Positions 1 through 7,103 of a stretch of DNA of 13,170 nucleotides are shown one piece after another; within the stretch, counting starts at the first letter, position 1, and every line of letters starts with the position of its first letter. Source of the stretch: Candidatus Heimdallarchaeota archaeon. GTDB lineage: Archaea > Asgardarchaeota > Heimdallarchaeia > Heimdallarchaeales > Kariarchaeaceae. The stretch lies in the NCBI GenBank assembly GCA_030668165.1, contig DAOUUM010000039.1, positions 1 through 13,170 of the forward strand, read 5' to 3'. The position numbers and the translations under genes were made by a program. Under the pieces are notes generated by a model that saw nothing but the letters and a program-made list of their open reading frames with translations, did no database searches and was not told where the DNA came from.

Positions 1-2
1 AG

Positions 3-500
3 TTAACTAGTTTCAAATGGGTAAATCGATTATTAAATATTCCAATCGGAATCGCATTTATTCTTGGAATAATAGTTATGGGAATTATACCTCCACTTAG
101 TGATTATGTGTTCAGTTTCATTGAATTGATGGAACTCTCAGCGTTATCATTTGCTGTGATGTCACAGATTGCTCTTGTTACATTCTATTACTTCTATAGG
201 AAATTAAACCAGGAACAATCAAAGAACTCATCAAAATTGATAAAGGCAAGACTTCAACTGCTCTCTCAATCCATTGCTCCCCAGGTTATAATTTCGATAT
301 TTATCGCAGCTGCAACATTGCTTATCTTCGTCGGAGTTTATAGTTCTGAGATTATCCCCATTTTATTTGTGGTAATGAGTATCCTAACCTTAGCATCCAG
401 TGTTTACATAAACTGGGCAATTAATATCCCTAATAGAATTAGAATGAAATTCAATCTATCTCCTAATAGGTTCAAATTCATTCAAGGTCATATAAGGTGA
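3..500 (+). CDS. Membrane protein of unknown function, 5' end cut off by the window
   Basis: The reading frame is open from base 3, well before the first ATG at 78, so the true start lies upstream and this is the C-terminal part of a longer protein. It has about four hydrophobic segments: roughly codons 10-35 from the window edge, one around SALSFAVMSQIALVTFYYFY, and two in the second half (PQVIISIFIAAATLLIFVGV and the segment beginning IIPILFVVMSILTL). A basic, Lys/Gln-rich stretch separates the first pair from the second, and the tail is basic (NRIRMKFNLSPNRFKF). I do not recognise a family. It could be the sensor or anchor part of a larger membrane protein. The next gene begins five bases after its stop, with a Shine-Dalgarno sequence overlapping the stop, so the two are probably co-transcribed and perhaps act together. 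Confidence 0.75.
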   Translation, partial: LTSFKWVNRLLNIPIGIAFILGIIVMGIIPPLSDYVFSFIELMELSALSFAVMSQIALVTFYYFYRKLNQEQSKNSSKLIKARLQLLSQSIAPQVIISIFIAAATLLIFVGVYSSEIIPILFVVMSILTLASSVYINWAINIPNRIRMKFNLSPNRFKFIQGHIR

Positions 501-501
501 G
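494..501 (+). promoter_or_regulatory. Shine-Dalgarno sequence for the CxxC protein
   Basis: AAGGTGAG overlaps the stop codon of the upstream membrane protein and sits three bases before the ATG at 505. It is a strong ribosome-binding site. It supports that start and translation from a shared mRNA, in contrast to the leaderless-looking first genes of other units in this window. Confidence 0.7.
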
Positions 502-504
502 ATT

Positions 505-1263
505 ATGGTAGATATCCAAATATACTGTCCTAGATGTAATAAGCAGGAGATTATAAATCATGTTGAGAAAGATAAGCCCAATGATATTGTTAATGAATTC
601 TCAATACCTGTGCCTAATTTTGCAAATGGTCTGAGTAGCTACAGTGTAGTTCATTCAGATCATACACTGATACTTGATATTGATGCAAATGGTGATGTTA
701 GAGGAGAAAATATTATTGATAGAATTGATGAGAATATCGAGAAGTATGTTGCAATAATGTCGTCCAGAATTTCGGAATTGATCCAAAATTCAAAAGATAC
801 ACAATACTCGATCTTTATAATCACGGAAGACCATAATTTAGTAACTCTAATGCTTGGTATGTTTCAAAATTTGATACTTAATCTTCCAACAGGTTTTCAG
901 GGAAATCTATCTTTTTCCAGAGAACAGGTTATATTTGAATTTGAAAATTTGTTGATCTATGTGGGCATGAGATCTCCTAACTTCAAGAATCTAATCACTG
1001 AGGAATCATTGTGTGCATTTCATCTTACGGAATCAAATTATTCCAAAATCAGCGATGAGATCTCTAAATCAAATATACTTCCCCTGTTCAAAGAGACTGC
1101 GATCCTATTCGAATCAAATTTCCTCAATAATTCAGTAAATAAGGAAAGGATGATGAATTTATCAGTCGAAAATAATATATACACCCTATTGGATATCTCC
1201 ACCCATGAAAAAGCAACCTTTTCGTTATTAAGACTATTTGGTAATTTAATCTGCAAAAAATAA
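505..1263 (+). CDS. Hypothetical protein with an N-terminal CxxC (possible zinc-binding) motif
   Basis: The product is 252 residues, soluble, with no signal peptide or membrane segment. It opens with CPRC (C8, C11), half of a typical zinc-ribbon site; I see no second CxxC, though a single Cys lies near residue 170 and another near the end. The part from about residue 32 to 70 (FSIPVPNF, then HSDHTLILDIDANGDVRG) looks like beta strands around a short His/Asp-rich loop and resembles a motif I associate with uncharacterised archaeal proteins; that link is impression, not proof. The remainder alternates helices and strands, such as YSIFIITEDH and VIFEFENLLIYVGM, suggesting a compact alpha/beta fold. 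It follows a membrane protein gene with a good ribosome-binding site, so it may be a cytoplasmic partner of that protein. Function unknown. Confidence 0.8.
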   Translation: MVDIQIYCPRCNKQEIINHVEKDKPNDIVNEFSIPVPNFANGLSSYSVVHSDHTLILDIDANGDVRGENIIDRIDENIEKYVAIMSSRISELIQNSKDTQYSIFIITEDHNLVTLMLGMFQNLILNLPTGFQGNLSFSREQVIFEFENLLIYVGMRSPNFKNLITEESLCAFHLTESNYSKISDEISKSNILPLFKETAILFESNFLNNSVNKERMMNLSVENNIYTLLDISTHEKATFSLLRLFGNLICKK

Positions 1264-1318
1264 TTATGCGTTTTTCTTTGAAATCAGATTATCATATTTT
1301 AATTAATCAGTCATCTAT
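1264..1318. terminator. Short convergent intergenic gap with a T-run
   Basis: The CxxC protein gene and the minus-strand MFS gene end toward each other here, 55 bases apart. A T-rich run (GCGTTTTTCTTTG, about 1268-1280) just after the plus-strand stop fits an archaeal T-tract terminator. I see no strong hairpin. Confidence 0.35.
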
Positions 1319-2545
1319 TCAATTCAATTTGTTGGTATGGGTTTCTTTTACAAAGAAGACCCCGATTATAACCGCAAACCAACCTAGTATTGCAGGTACA
1401 GTGATCCAGTAATCAATATTACTGGTGATGTCAACAATATAACCAAGAATAATTGCTCCTATGGTCATCGAGGCAGTACTGGCGATACTGACCAGGGCCA
1501 TTCCCCTGGATCTCTCTGCCTCACTGGTCAGATCTGAAATCATGGCAGGGAGGATGGGTCTCAAAAATGCATAGACTGGAAGACTCCAGATTATGAAAAA
1601 TATAAAAGGATCTGGGAAAATATATAATAATCCGTACCAGATTGGATATAAGGCAAGTCCAAATACATACTGGGGTTTTCTACCGTATTTATCACTTAGT
1701 TTACCAAGCTGAAACAAAAGAATTGTGGCTACTGCTGTTGCAATTGCTGCTGAGAATCCTATCTGATCCGGGTCAAGCCCGATATGCTCGAAAGCAAATA
1801 TACTGCCCATTAAAAACATGGCACCTGCTGGTATATCAATAATGATTGAGGAAAGCAGTATCAAAAACACTTGTTTTCTTTTGATAATGCCAATTATACT
1901 TACCTTGGTTGATTCCCCTTTATTGTTATCTTTGTTATTATTGGGGATATATTTGGGTGCCTTAAGTATCATCAAACCAGTTAATAGGAAAGCAAATGAG
2001 GAAACAACAAACATAAAATTCATTCCAAGAATTCTGAACATTGGGCCTGAAACGACTGAACCACTGAACCAACCAATACTGGCAAATAACAAAAGGTAAC
2101 TGGTAACCTTGCCTCTTTCATGATCCTCACAGATATTTGTTGCAAAAGCCTGAATCAGGGTATAGTAAGCTGGAAAGACAAGAGCACCGATACCAATAAT
2201 TAACATATATTCAGTCACCTGTGCTATCTGGGTTAGTAGTGCATACTCAATGGTTCCAACAACATTGACCAACAAAATAGTCTCTCTGAATCTCCCTCTC
2301 TTATCAGTTAAATTACTCAGAACAAGAATTCCTGCAATTCCAATCAGGTTGGGAATTGAAAGGGCTATTGCCAGCATTAAAAATGAAGACTCTCCAATAT
2401 CATTTCTCAACCAAATTGAGGTGAATGGAAGGATGAGTGAATAACCCGCGTGCCATAATACAACTGACAAATAAACAGGGGTTAGCACATTCTTCATTGA
2501 ATTTTTCAAACTTATGTGATTGAAGAACTTATGGTAAAATCCCAA
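1319..2545 (-). CDS. Major facilitator superfamily (MFS) transporter
   Basis: A 408-residue, very hydrophobic protein of normal MFS length with about 12 predicted membrane helices. The MFS signature loop between helices 2 and 3 is present as SNLTDKRGRFR (about residues 78-88), and its repeat in the second half, between helices 8 and 9, as GKLSDKYGRK (281-290). A charged central loop near residues 196-216 (PKYIPNNNKDNNKG) separates the two six-helix halves. The substrate cannot be told from sequence; the layout fits drug/H+ antiporter-like or sugar-efflux-like MFS groups. The start is uncertain. The ATG at 2545 gives 16 extra residues, but a TATA-like AATATATT at 2556-2564 lies too close to it for a leaderless mRNA, whereas Met17 (2497) directly precedes the first membrane helix. 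It is divergent from another MFS gene. Confidence 0.88.
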   Translation of the reverse strand: MGFYHKFFNHISLKNSMKNVLTPVYLSVVLWHAGYSLILPFTSIWLRNDIGESSFLMLAIALSIPNLIGIAGILVLSNLTDKRGRFRETILLVNVVGTIEYALLTQIAQVTEYMLIIGIGALVFPAYYTLIQAFATNICEDHERGKVTSYLLLFASIGWFSGSVVSGPMFRILGMNFMFVVSSFAFLLTGLMILKAPKYIPNNNKDNNKGESTKVSIIGIIKRKQVFLILLSSIIIDIPAGAMFLMGSIFAFEHIGLDPDQIGFSAAIATAVATILLFQLGKLSDKYGRKPQYVFGLALYPIWYGLLYIFPDPFIFFIIWSLPVYAFLRPILPAMISDLTSEAERSRGMALVSIASTASMTIGAIILGYIVDITSNIDYWITVPAILGWFAVIIGVFFVKETHTNKLN

Positions 2546-2639
2546 ATGATATTGAAAATATATTACTTGATTCTTATTAATCTCGTAATGGTTTGACCGC
2601 TTAACAAATCTTCTTGAAGTAAGAATTAATAATAAAATA
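2546..2639. promoter_or_regulatory. Divergent promoter region between two MFS genes
   Basis: These 94 AT-rich bases must hold the promoters of both transporters. For the minus-strand gene, AATATATT (2556-2564) is TATA-like. For the plus-strand gene, TTATTAATC (about 2573-2582) would give a leader of roughly 35 bases before the GTG. I see no clear operator palindrome. Shared control of the two transporters is possible but not shown. Confidence 0.35.
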
Positions 2640-3959
2640 GTGACTGATGATTCTGATCAACCGATAATTCAATATGAACCACCTGTTGAGGATTATGAAT
2701 TGTCAGAATCAATGAATAATCTGAGTAAGGAGAAAGCACTAAATCCAGCCAGTACTGGAATTGCAGTTTTACAGACCAATGCATTATCATTACTAGATAC
2801 CTTCACACAGTATCTCGCCATTATGCGAGGATCAGGAGGAATAATTCAGGGACTTATTGTATCAGTTAGACAGCTAGGAACTGCCTTATTGCAACCACTT
2901 TGGGGGCATTTCTCTGATGTCTATGGACGACGTAGATTCATGGCATTGGGATTAATAATAATGTCAATAATCGCTTTCCTGCTACCATTTGCACCCACTC
3001 CTGAATCAATATTAGTATTGATTGCAATACAGGCAGTATTTGGAACCATGTTGATTCCTGCCTGGACCGCATGGATAGGTGATAGGACCACCAGGGGAAA
3101 CAGGGCACAGACATTTGGTAAGATATCAATGATAGGCGTATGGTCCGCGATGATAGTAAATGTGATTATCAGTCTAAATATGGATATTAATGATCCCAAT
3201 CTGGAAAATGTTGAGTCACTCAGAACGCCCATGCATCTTGCCTCAATTCTAGCAGTTTCATCTGCGATTCTAGTTCTATTCCTATCTGGTGAAAGGCCAA
3301 GGATCACGAAAACAGCTAAACAGAAAAAATCTGCTATAGAGAGAGTCAAAGACACATTTGAGGAAATGGATAATAAATTTCTCAAATTCATTGCAATCGA
3401 AGGTATCTTCTATTTCACATGGGCGGCTGCCTGGCCTCTATTTCCTTACGTTCAATTTGATGTGGCGTCAAATTGGGTGGATCTGGCCTATATGGGTCTA
3501 TTCATCAATGTTCCCATGGGACTATCATATTTTTATGGAGGAAAACTTGCTGATAAGATCGGTTATAAGAAAATCCTATTAATCACACGACCTGTGTTGG
3601 TTTTACCACCAATATTTTTTGCACTATCCCTGTATTATAATGAGATCGCTCTCACATTTCTGGCAAATTTTTCAGTGGGAGTAACTCTGGGTGCGGCCTT
3701 GGTTTCTGTTAATTCCCTTATCATGGAATATGCACCTGAGACAAAGAGAGCTTCATATCTCTCGGTCCATGCAATGACAATTGGAATAGTCGCATTTGTA
3801 TCCTCCACAATAATTGGACTGATTTTACAGAAACTTGCTGGTGATACAAGACCTCCCAATGAATTGATTATTACACTACTGTTTATTGTTGCAGGAATGA
3901 GATTGTTCGGTAATATTGGGTATTATTTCGTACCCTGTCCAGATTCTCTTGACAAATAG
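2640..3959 (+). CDS. MFS transporter with an acidic N-terminal extension
   Basis: A 439-residue MFS protein. Motif A is clear between helices 2 and 3 (GHFSDVYGRRR, residues 89-99) and recurs in the second half (GKLADKIGYK, 301-310). The central cytoplasmic loop is basic (RITKTAKQKKSAIERVKD, about 221-238), as usual between the two halves. Before the first helix lies an unusual, acidic, Pro-containing tail of about 35 residues (DDSDQPIIQYEPPVEDYE) that would be cytoplasmic and disordered. The start used is GTG at 2640, the only plausible one that keeps the tail; ATG at 2712 (residue 25) is an alternative. An in-frame stop at 2586-2588 bounds it upstream. It is divergent from the other MFS gene but does not resemble it closely, so they are not a recent duplication. 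Substrate unknown. Confidence 0.87.
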   Translation: MTDDSDQPIIQYEPPVEDYELSESMNNLSKEKALNPASTGIAVLQTNALSLLDTFTQYLAIMRGSGGIIQGLIVSVRQLGTALLQPLWGHFSDVYGRRRFMALGLIIMSIIAFLLPFAPTPESILVLIAIQAVFGTMLIPAWTAWIGDRTTRGNRAQTFGKISMIGVWSAMIVNVIISLNMDINDPNLENVESLRTPMHLASILAVSSAILVLFLSGERPRITKTAKQKKSAIERVKDTFEEMDNKFLKFIAIEGIFYFTWAAAWPLFPYVQFDVASNWVDLAYMGLFINVPMGLSYFYGGKLADKIGYKKILLITRPVLVLPPIFFALSLYYNEIALTFLANFSVGVTLGAALVSVNSLIMEYAPETKRASYLSVHAMTIGIVAFVSSTIIGLILQKLAGDTRPPNELIITLLFIVAGMRLFGNIGYYFVPCPDSLDK

Positions 3960-4193
3960 TTTTTACTCTGGTCGCATTTTAACGGCTTTCTGGATTATTA
4001 TACCTTTGATTTTCTTTAATATTCTTGATTTTTTGATTGTTAATGATTCAGATGCTTTTTTCCAAAGGATCATCGTTTGGAACTTCTTCAGAAGAAACTA
4101 AGTTGGGGATATCTGATTCTGACTGATAATCGTGCAATCTACAAGTATCAAATAATGAGAGGAAAATATGGCTTATAGTATTTTTGCACGGGA

Positions 4194-4201
4194 TTATTTA
4201 A
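4194..4201 (+). promoter_or_regulatory. TATA box of the vapBC operon
   Basis: TTATTTAA is centred about 30 bases before the antitoxin ATG at 4228, the distance expected for an archaeal TATA box that starts transcription at or just before the start codon. It supports ATG 4228 rather than the upstream in-frame ATG at 4168, which lies before the TATA box. Confidence 0.55.
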
Positions 4202-4205
4202 GTAG

Positions 4206-4227
4206 CTGTATACATATATGTATACAG
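4206..4227. promoter_or_regulatory. Perfect 22-bp palindrome: likely VapB/VapBC operator
   Basis: Two exactly inverted 11-base halves (CTGTATACATA and its complement) meet without a spacer and end at the base before the vapB ATG. The site covers the stretch between the TATA box and the expected transcription start. A bound antitoxin-toxin complex would therefore block RNA polymerase, which is how toxin-antitoxin operons usually autoregulate. The palindrome is directly visible; the binding protein is inferred. Confidence 0.7.
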
Positions 4228-4440
4228 ATGGCTAGTAAAACTATCATGATTGATAGCGAGGTCTATACAGAACTCAAGAAGATAAAGAAGAACAAGAGTT
4301 TTTCAGAAATTATTTGTGAATTAATCAAAATTAGAAATACTCCTCCATTGTCCACTCTTGGTGCACTAAAGGATGAGCCTAACATAATGAAATACGAGGA
4401 TATTAAGAAAAGCAGGAGAGAAAAGGATGTATCTTTTTGA
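4228..4440 (+). CDS. vapB: VapB-type antitoxin (archaeal VapB/DUF217 family)
   Basis: The protein is 70 residues from ATG 4228. The N-terminus ASKTIMIDSEVYTELKKIKK has the shape of the archaeal VapB family: a short strand (KTIMID), then a helix (SEVYTELKKIK), then SFSEIICELIK as the second helix, a ribbon-helix-helix-like DNA-binding and dimerising unit. The C-terminal third is charged (NIMKYEDIKKSRREKD) and would wrap the toxin. An in-frame ATG at 4168 would add 20 residues, but that stretch crosses the TATA box and operator, so I reject it. The gene overlaps vapC by 14 bases, the classic arrangement for translational coupling. Expected role: neutralises VapC and represses its own operon. 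Confidence 0.85.
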   Translation: MASKTIMIDSEVYTELKKIKKNKSFSEIICELIKIRNTPPLSTLGALKDEPNIMKYEDIKKSRREKDVSF

Positions 4441-4807
4441 TACCAGTGCAGTGATCGATTGGTTATACAGCAAGAGGTTAGGAGAAAAGATTGATGGGCA
4501 GGTGAGTATCTCGGTACTATCCTTGGGTGAACTACTACCCGCTGCTAAGAAGAAGGGTAATAAGACACTGAATACTCTGGAGAAGTTTTTGAACAATGTA
4601 CAAAAGATACCAGTTACAGAGGATATAGCTAGATTAGCATCTGATATGAAATACAAACTGATTAAAGAAGGAAAAGAAAAACTGTTATTTGATATCATGA
4701 TTGCTGCAACTGCTAAAATTAATCGTTTGAAACTGATTACACTGGATACAGATTTTGATGCAATAGGGGAAGTAATGCAGTATGATTATGAGGTAATTCA
4801 AACATAA
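4427..4807 (+). CDS. vapC: VapC toxin, PIN-domain ribonuclease
   Basis: A 126-residue single PIN domain of usual length. The acidic metal-binding residues are in place: D5 in LFDTSAVIDWL, E35 in SLGEL, D89 in LLFDIMIAATA, and D107/D109 in ITLDTDFDAI. These coordinate Mg2+ or Mn2+ for RNA cleavage, so the toxin should be active. VapC enzymes cut specific RNAs, often initiator tRNA or the rRNA sarcin-ricin loop; the target here is unknown. Its ATG lies inside the end of vapB, with a Shine-Dalgarno GGAGAG at 4415-4420. The pair is a complete, intact type II toxin-antitoxin module. Confidence 0.93.
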   Translation: MYLFDTSAVIDWLYSKRLGEKIDGQVSISVLSLGELLPAAKKKGNKTLNTLEKFLNNVQKIPVTEDIARLASDMKYKLIKEGKEKLLFDIMIAATAKINRLKLITLDTDFDAIGEVMQYDYEVIQT

Positions 4808-4900
4808 TATTGCATTTACCTAGTTGTTCATACCGTTTGAAAATGAATATTCGATTTCAATTGGAAAACTGTAGAAAAAGAATATATCCACAGCTAACAC

Positions 4901-4910
4901 TAATATATTA
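4901..4910 (+). promoter_or_regulatory. TATA box of the GPP34 gene
   Basis: TAATATATTA is centred about 30 bases before ATG 4935. It gives the gene its own promoter, separate from vapBC, and a leader of only a few bases. Confidence 0.5.
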
Positions 4911-4934
4911 GAATACCCCATTATTAGGTGATAC

Positions 4935-5585
4935 ATGTCATCACTTAGCTCAACAGAAAAATTCATTGTAATCGTGTTAAATAAGAATAAGAAGATTCCC
5001 AATGAATTGGATTTCAAACTGGGATTAGTCACAGCTTATATCCTTGATCTTTTGAATGATGGGATTATAGATTTTGATGATGATAGTACAATCAAAGTAA
5101 TTGGTCAGAAAAAAGAAAATCTCATCTGTACTCAGATTATTGATAGATTCCGTGATAAAGATCCAAAAACACTAGCAACCTGGATCAACATAAGTCTTAA
5201 TTCTCTAAATAATATCAAGAAAGAAGCTTTGAATGCATTGATAGATTCACATGTGATCAGTGCAGAAATTGTCAAACGATTTGGATTTTGGAAAACTACC
5301 AGATACAGTATAACAGATAGTAATATTATCGATTCGATATTTCAAGCAATCAAGGATACTGTAGATACACAATCCTTGGATGATAAAAGCCTACTATCTC
5401 TGATATCTGTTGTTTATGCATGTAATTTTACAGATCCTATATTTGACGACCCACAGGGGTTAGAAAGACAGATAGAAAAGATTACACGTGATGACAAAAG
5501 CTGCAGCATGATCATAGATGGAATAAATGAGGTGAAAACTATGCTTACCCAATTTTATAAAACTTACTATCATCCGATGTACTAG
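4935..5585 (+). CDS. GPP34 / GOLPH3-like domain protein
   Basis: A 216-residue soluble, mostly helical protein. Its order of motifs follows the GPP34 (Golgi phosphoprotein 3/Vps74) family: a helix with small residues leading to a turn (GLVTAYILDLLNDGIIDF, about 30-47), a strand (STIKVIG), the helix around LICTQIIDRFRDKDPKTLATWI, a helix ending LNALIDSHVIS (the family's 'L..kGvL'), then RYSITDSNIIDSIFQAIK and DDKSLLSLISVVYACNFTDP, matching human HPLTNNNIKQRLIKKVQEAV and RRLLALIYLAHASDVL. In eukaryotes these proteins bind PI4P at Golgi membranes and sort glycosyltransferases; bacterial relatives are poorly understood. By eye the PI4P-contact residues Trp81 and Arg90 of human GOLPH3 have no equivalent here (Arg90 falls near V32), so a lipid role is not assured. 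It is slightly shorter than GOLPH3, lacking its N-terminal tail. It ends 18 bases from the convergent Fe-S gene. Confidence 0.75.
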   Translation: MSSLSSTEKFIVIVLNKNKKIPNELDFKLGLVTAYILDLLNDGIIDFDDDSTIKVIGQKKENLICTQIIDRFRDKDPKTLATWINISLNSLNNIKKEALNALIDSHVISAEIVKRFGFWKTTRYSITDSNIIDSIFQAIKDTVDTQSLDDKSLLSLISVVYACNFTDPIFDDPQGLERQIEKITRDDKSCSMIIDGINEVKTMLTQFYKTYYHPMY

Positions 5586-5603
5586 TAACTCAAATCGAGA
5601 TTT

Positions 5604-6902
5604 TCACAGTTTCATTTCAGGATGGTCATACCTGTCCAGATCCATATCTCCCACTTTATCCTTATTGAATTTTTTATACATATTAAACATTGAACTGAGA
5701 TATCTTGATTTGAGCTGTTTCTCAACTAGTGATCGATTCACAAAGGGTAATGAGAAAAATGTCTTGAGCATGCGATTAAGAACCCTGTTGGACAGAGATG
5801 AGAAATTATCAAAAATTAGATTGTGTAATTTTCCAGTGTTTATGGCCTCGAGGATCACTCGCTCAAATGTATCCTTGGGAACAAATTTTGTACCCTCACT
5901 ACGTTCAAGAACTATGGCATCAAAATCACAGAACTGAGTGCAGACACCACAACCTATACAACGTTCCAGGTCAACAACAGCAGAACCATTGACTGAAATA
6001 GCATCAACCGGACACTTTTCTTCACAGATTCCACATGCAGTGCATTCTTCCTCATCCACCTCAGCATAGAAATTGGTCTGGATATGCTGTACATAACCAT
6101 AATTTTTGTAGCCCAACAAAGCCTCACAGCAGCAGGAACAGCAATTACATATCCAACTCACTTTATCCTGTATATTATCACCTATCTGAACCAATCCAAG
6201 TGCTCGAACCTCATCCAAGATTTCCATAGCCTTATCCTTGGAGATCTCCTTTGCGATACCATGTTTTGAGAGAGTGTGTGCAGCATTGTTAAAGGTGAGA
6301 CAGACCTCCTGTGGGGCATCACAGGCCTTTCCGAGATGTTCCATCTTGTGTCTGCAGTAACATGTTCCTACAGTGATCATGCTTGCAGTCTCAATGACCT
6401 TAGTTGCTCTCTCGTAATCGAGAACAACAGATTGATGCTTCTCCTGAATTGCATTCTCATTGACGAGGCATCTATCGATTGCAGGTTCCAGTGCCCACAG
6501 CATGCCTCCAAATTCCCTATCAACGTTAATATACTGGTGATACAATTCGGAAAGTACCTTCCTGTCAAATCTGCCATCAGTACGCATCAGAGAGAATTCA
6601 AGAAATCCTGCCATTTGGGGTGCAAGGCTGAAAGTGCGAATACCATTCTCTCCTTCGAGGTCCATCATTAATCCCTTATCTGCAAGTTCATTTAGGATCT
6701 GCTCTGTCTCAAGTTCACTTTTTTTCCATATTTTGGCAACTTTCTCAACAGTACAGAATTTGATTGGTACTTTAGAGACCAGTTCAGCTTCCTCATCAGT
6801 GAATAGTATCTGTAAAATCTCCATCAATGAATCAGAAACCGGTGCTCCCTGTGGCATTTTATTCAATCGTTTGGTTAATTCGAGATAATTATCATGACCC
6901 AT
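5604..6902 (-). CDS. Iron-sulfur protein with winged-helix-like N-terminus and two 4Fe-4S ferredoxin motifs
   Basis: A 432-residue soluble protein. The N-terminal part (about 25-85: LMEILQILFTDEEAELVSKVP, then KIWKKSELETEQILNELADKGLM) looks like a winged helix. A conserved middle region carries CYCRHKMEHLGKAC (C181, C183, C194) and C201. Next is an unusually dense cysteine cluster, CNCCSCCC (252-259, six Cys). Two ferredoxin motifs follow: C287, C290, C293, C297 (ending CP) and C315, C318, C321, C325 (ending CD, Asp instead of the usual Pro). Together these could hold at least two 4Fe-4S clusters and probably a third metal site. Similar 4Fe-4S proteins occur in anaerobic archaea and bacteria, but I know no assigned reaction; electron transfer, or redox or metal sensing, is inferred. 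The C-terminus is basic and lacks membrane helices. It is transcribed alone. Confidence 0.85.
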   Translation of the reverse strand: MGHDNYLELTKRLNKMPQGAPVSDSLMEILQILFTDEEAELVSKVPIKFCTVEKVAKIWKKSELETEQILNELADKGLMMDLEGENGIRTFSLAPQMAGFLEFSLMRTDGRFDRKVLSELYHQYINVDREFGGMLWALEPAIDRCLVNENAIQEKHQSVVLDYERATKVIETASMITVGTCYCRHKMEHLGKACDAPQEVCLTFNNAAHTLSKHGIAKEISKDKAMEILDEVRALGLVQIGDNIQDKVSWICNCCSCCCEALLGYKNYGYVQHIQTNFYAEVDEEECTACGICEEKCPVDAISVNGSAVVDLERCIGCGVCTQFCDFDAIVLERSEGTKFVPKDTFERVILEAINTGKLHNLIFDNFSSLSNRVLNRMLKTFFSLPFVNRSLVEKQLKSRYLSSMFNMYKKFNKDKVGDMDLDRYDHPEMKL

Positions 6903-7103
6903 ACATTATACCCATTTATTGACCTACATTCTTTTTTAGAAGTTTTTGGAGAATGGTATTAAAATAATATCAAATTTCAATTGTTTTTAAAATTAGTAAA
7001 ACATAGTTGAGGTAAAATTACCTCCCAAATCACCTGATGAGGTAATCCAAGTTGCCGATTGGGATTGGGAGGAGAACGAGTAGGTGATTATTCCTTAATC
7101 GTA
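6903..7103. other. Intergenic region with short inverted repeats and an orphan open stretch
   Basis: The 5' part (6903-6990) is AT-rich and must hold the promoter of the Fe-S gene; CTAAAAAAG on the minus strand near 6932-6940 is a weak TATA candidate. From about 7005 to 7090 the sequence becomes richer in G+C. It contains GAGGTAA at 7010-7016, its inverse TTACCTC at 7018-7024 and another GAGGTAA at 7039-7045. On the plus strand, 7000-7083 is open and reads like a protein tail (PDEVIQVADWDWEENE then stop) but has no start codon. I see no intact gene. Confidence 0.4.

Noticed and set aside
2921..3391. 156-residue minus-strand ORF within the second MFS gene
   Set aside because: Antisense shadow of a real transporter whose motifs A are intact on the plus strand.
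3916..4101. 61-residue plus-strand hydrophobic ORF
   Set aside because: It overlaps the end of the MFS gene in another frame and continues into T-rich spacer; its hydrophobicity follows from base composition.
4048..4197. Minus-strand open stretch ending in an acidic tail (VSSEEVPNDDPLEKSI)
   Set aside because: It has no start codon, its upstream half crosses the vapBC promoter and does not look like protein. It may be a gene remnant, but the support is too weak to annotate.
4168..4227. Longer antitoxin starting at ATG 4168
   Set aside because: The extra 20 residues cross the TATA box and the palindromic operator and do not look like the family's N-terminus; ATG 4228 fits both promoter and homology.
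6276..6671. 131-residue ORF opposite the Fe-S protein gene
   Set aside because: It is the antisense of a clearly conserved cysteine-rich gene, with no promoter or recognisable domain.
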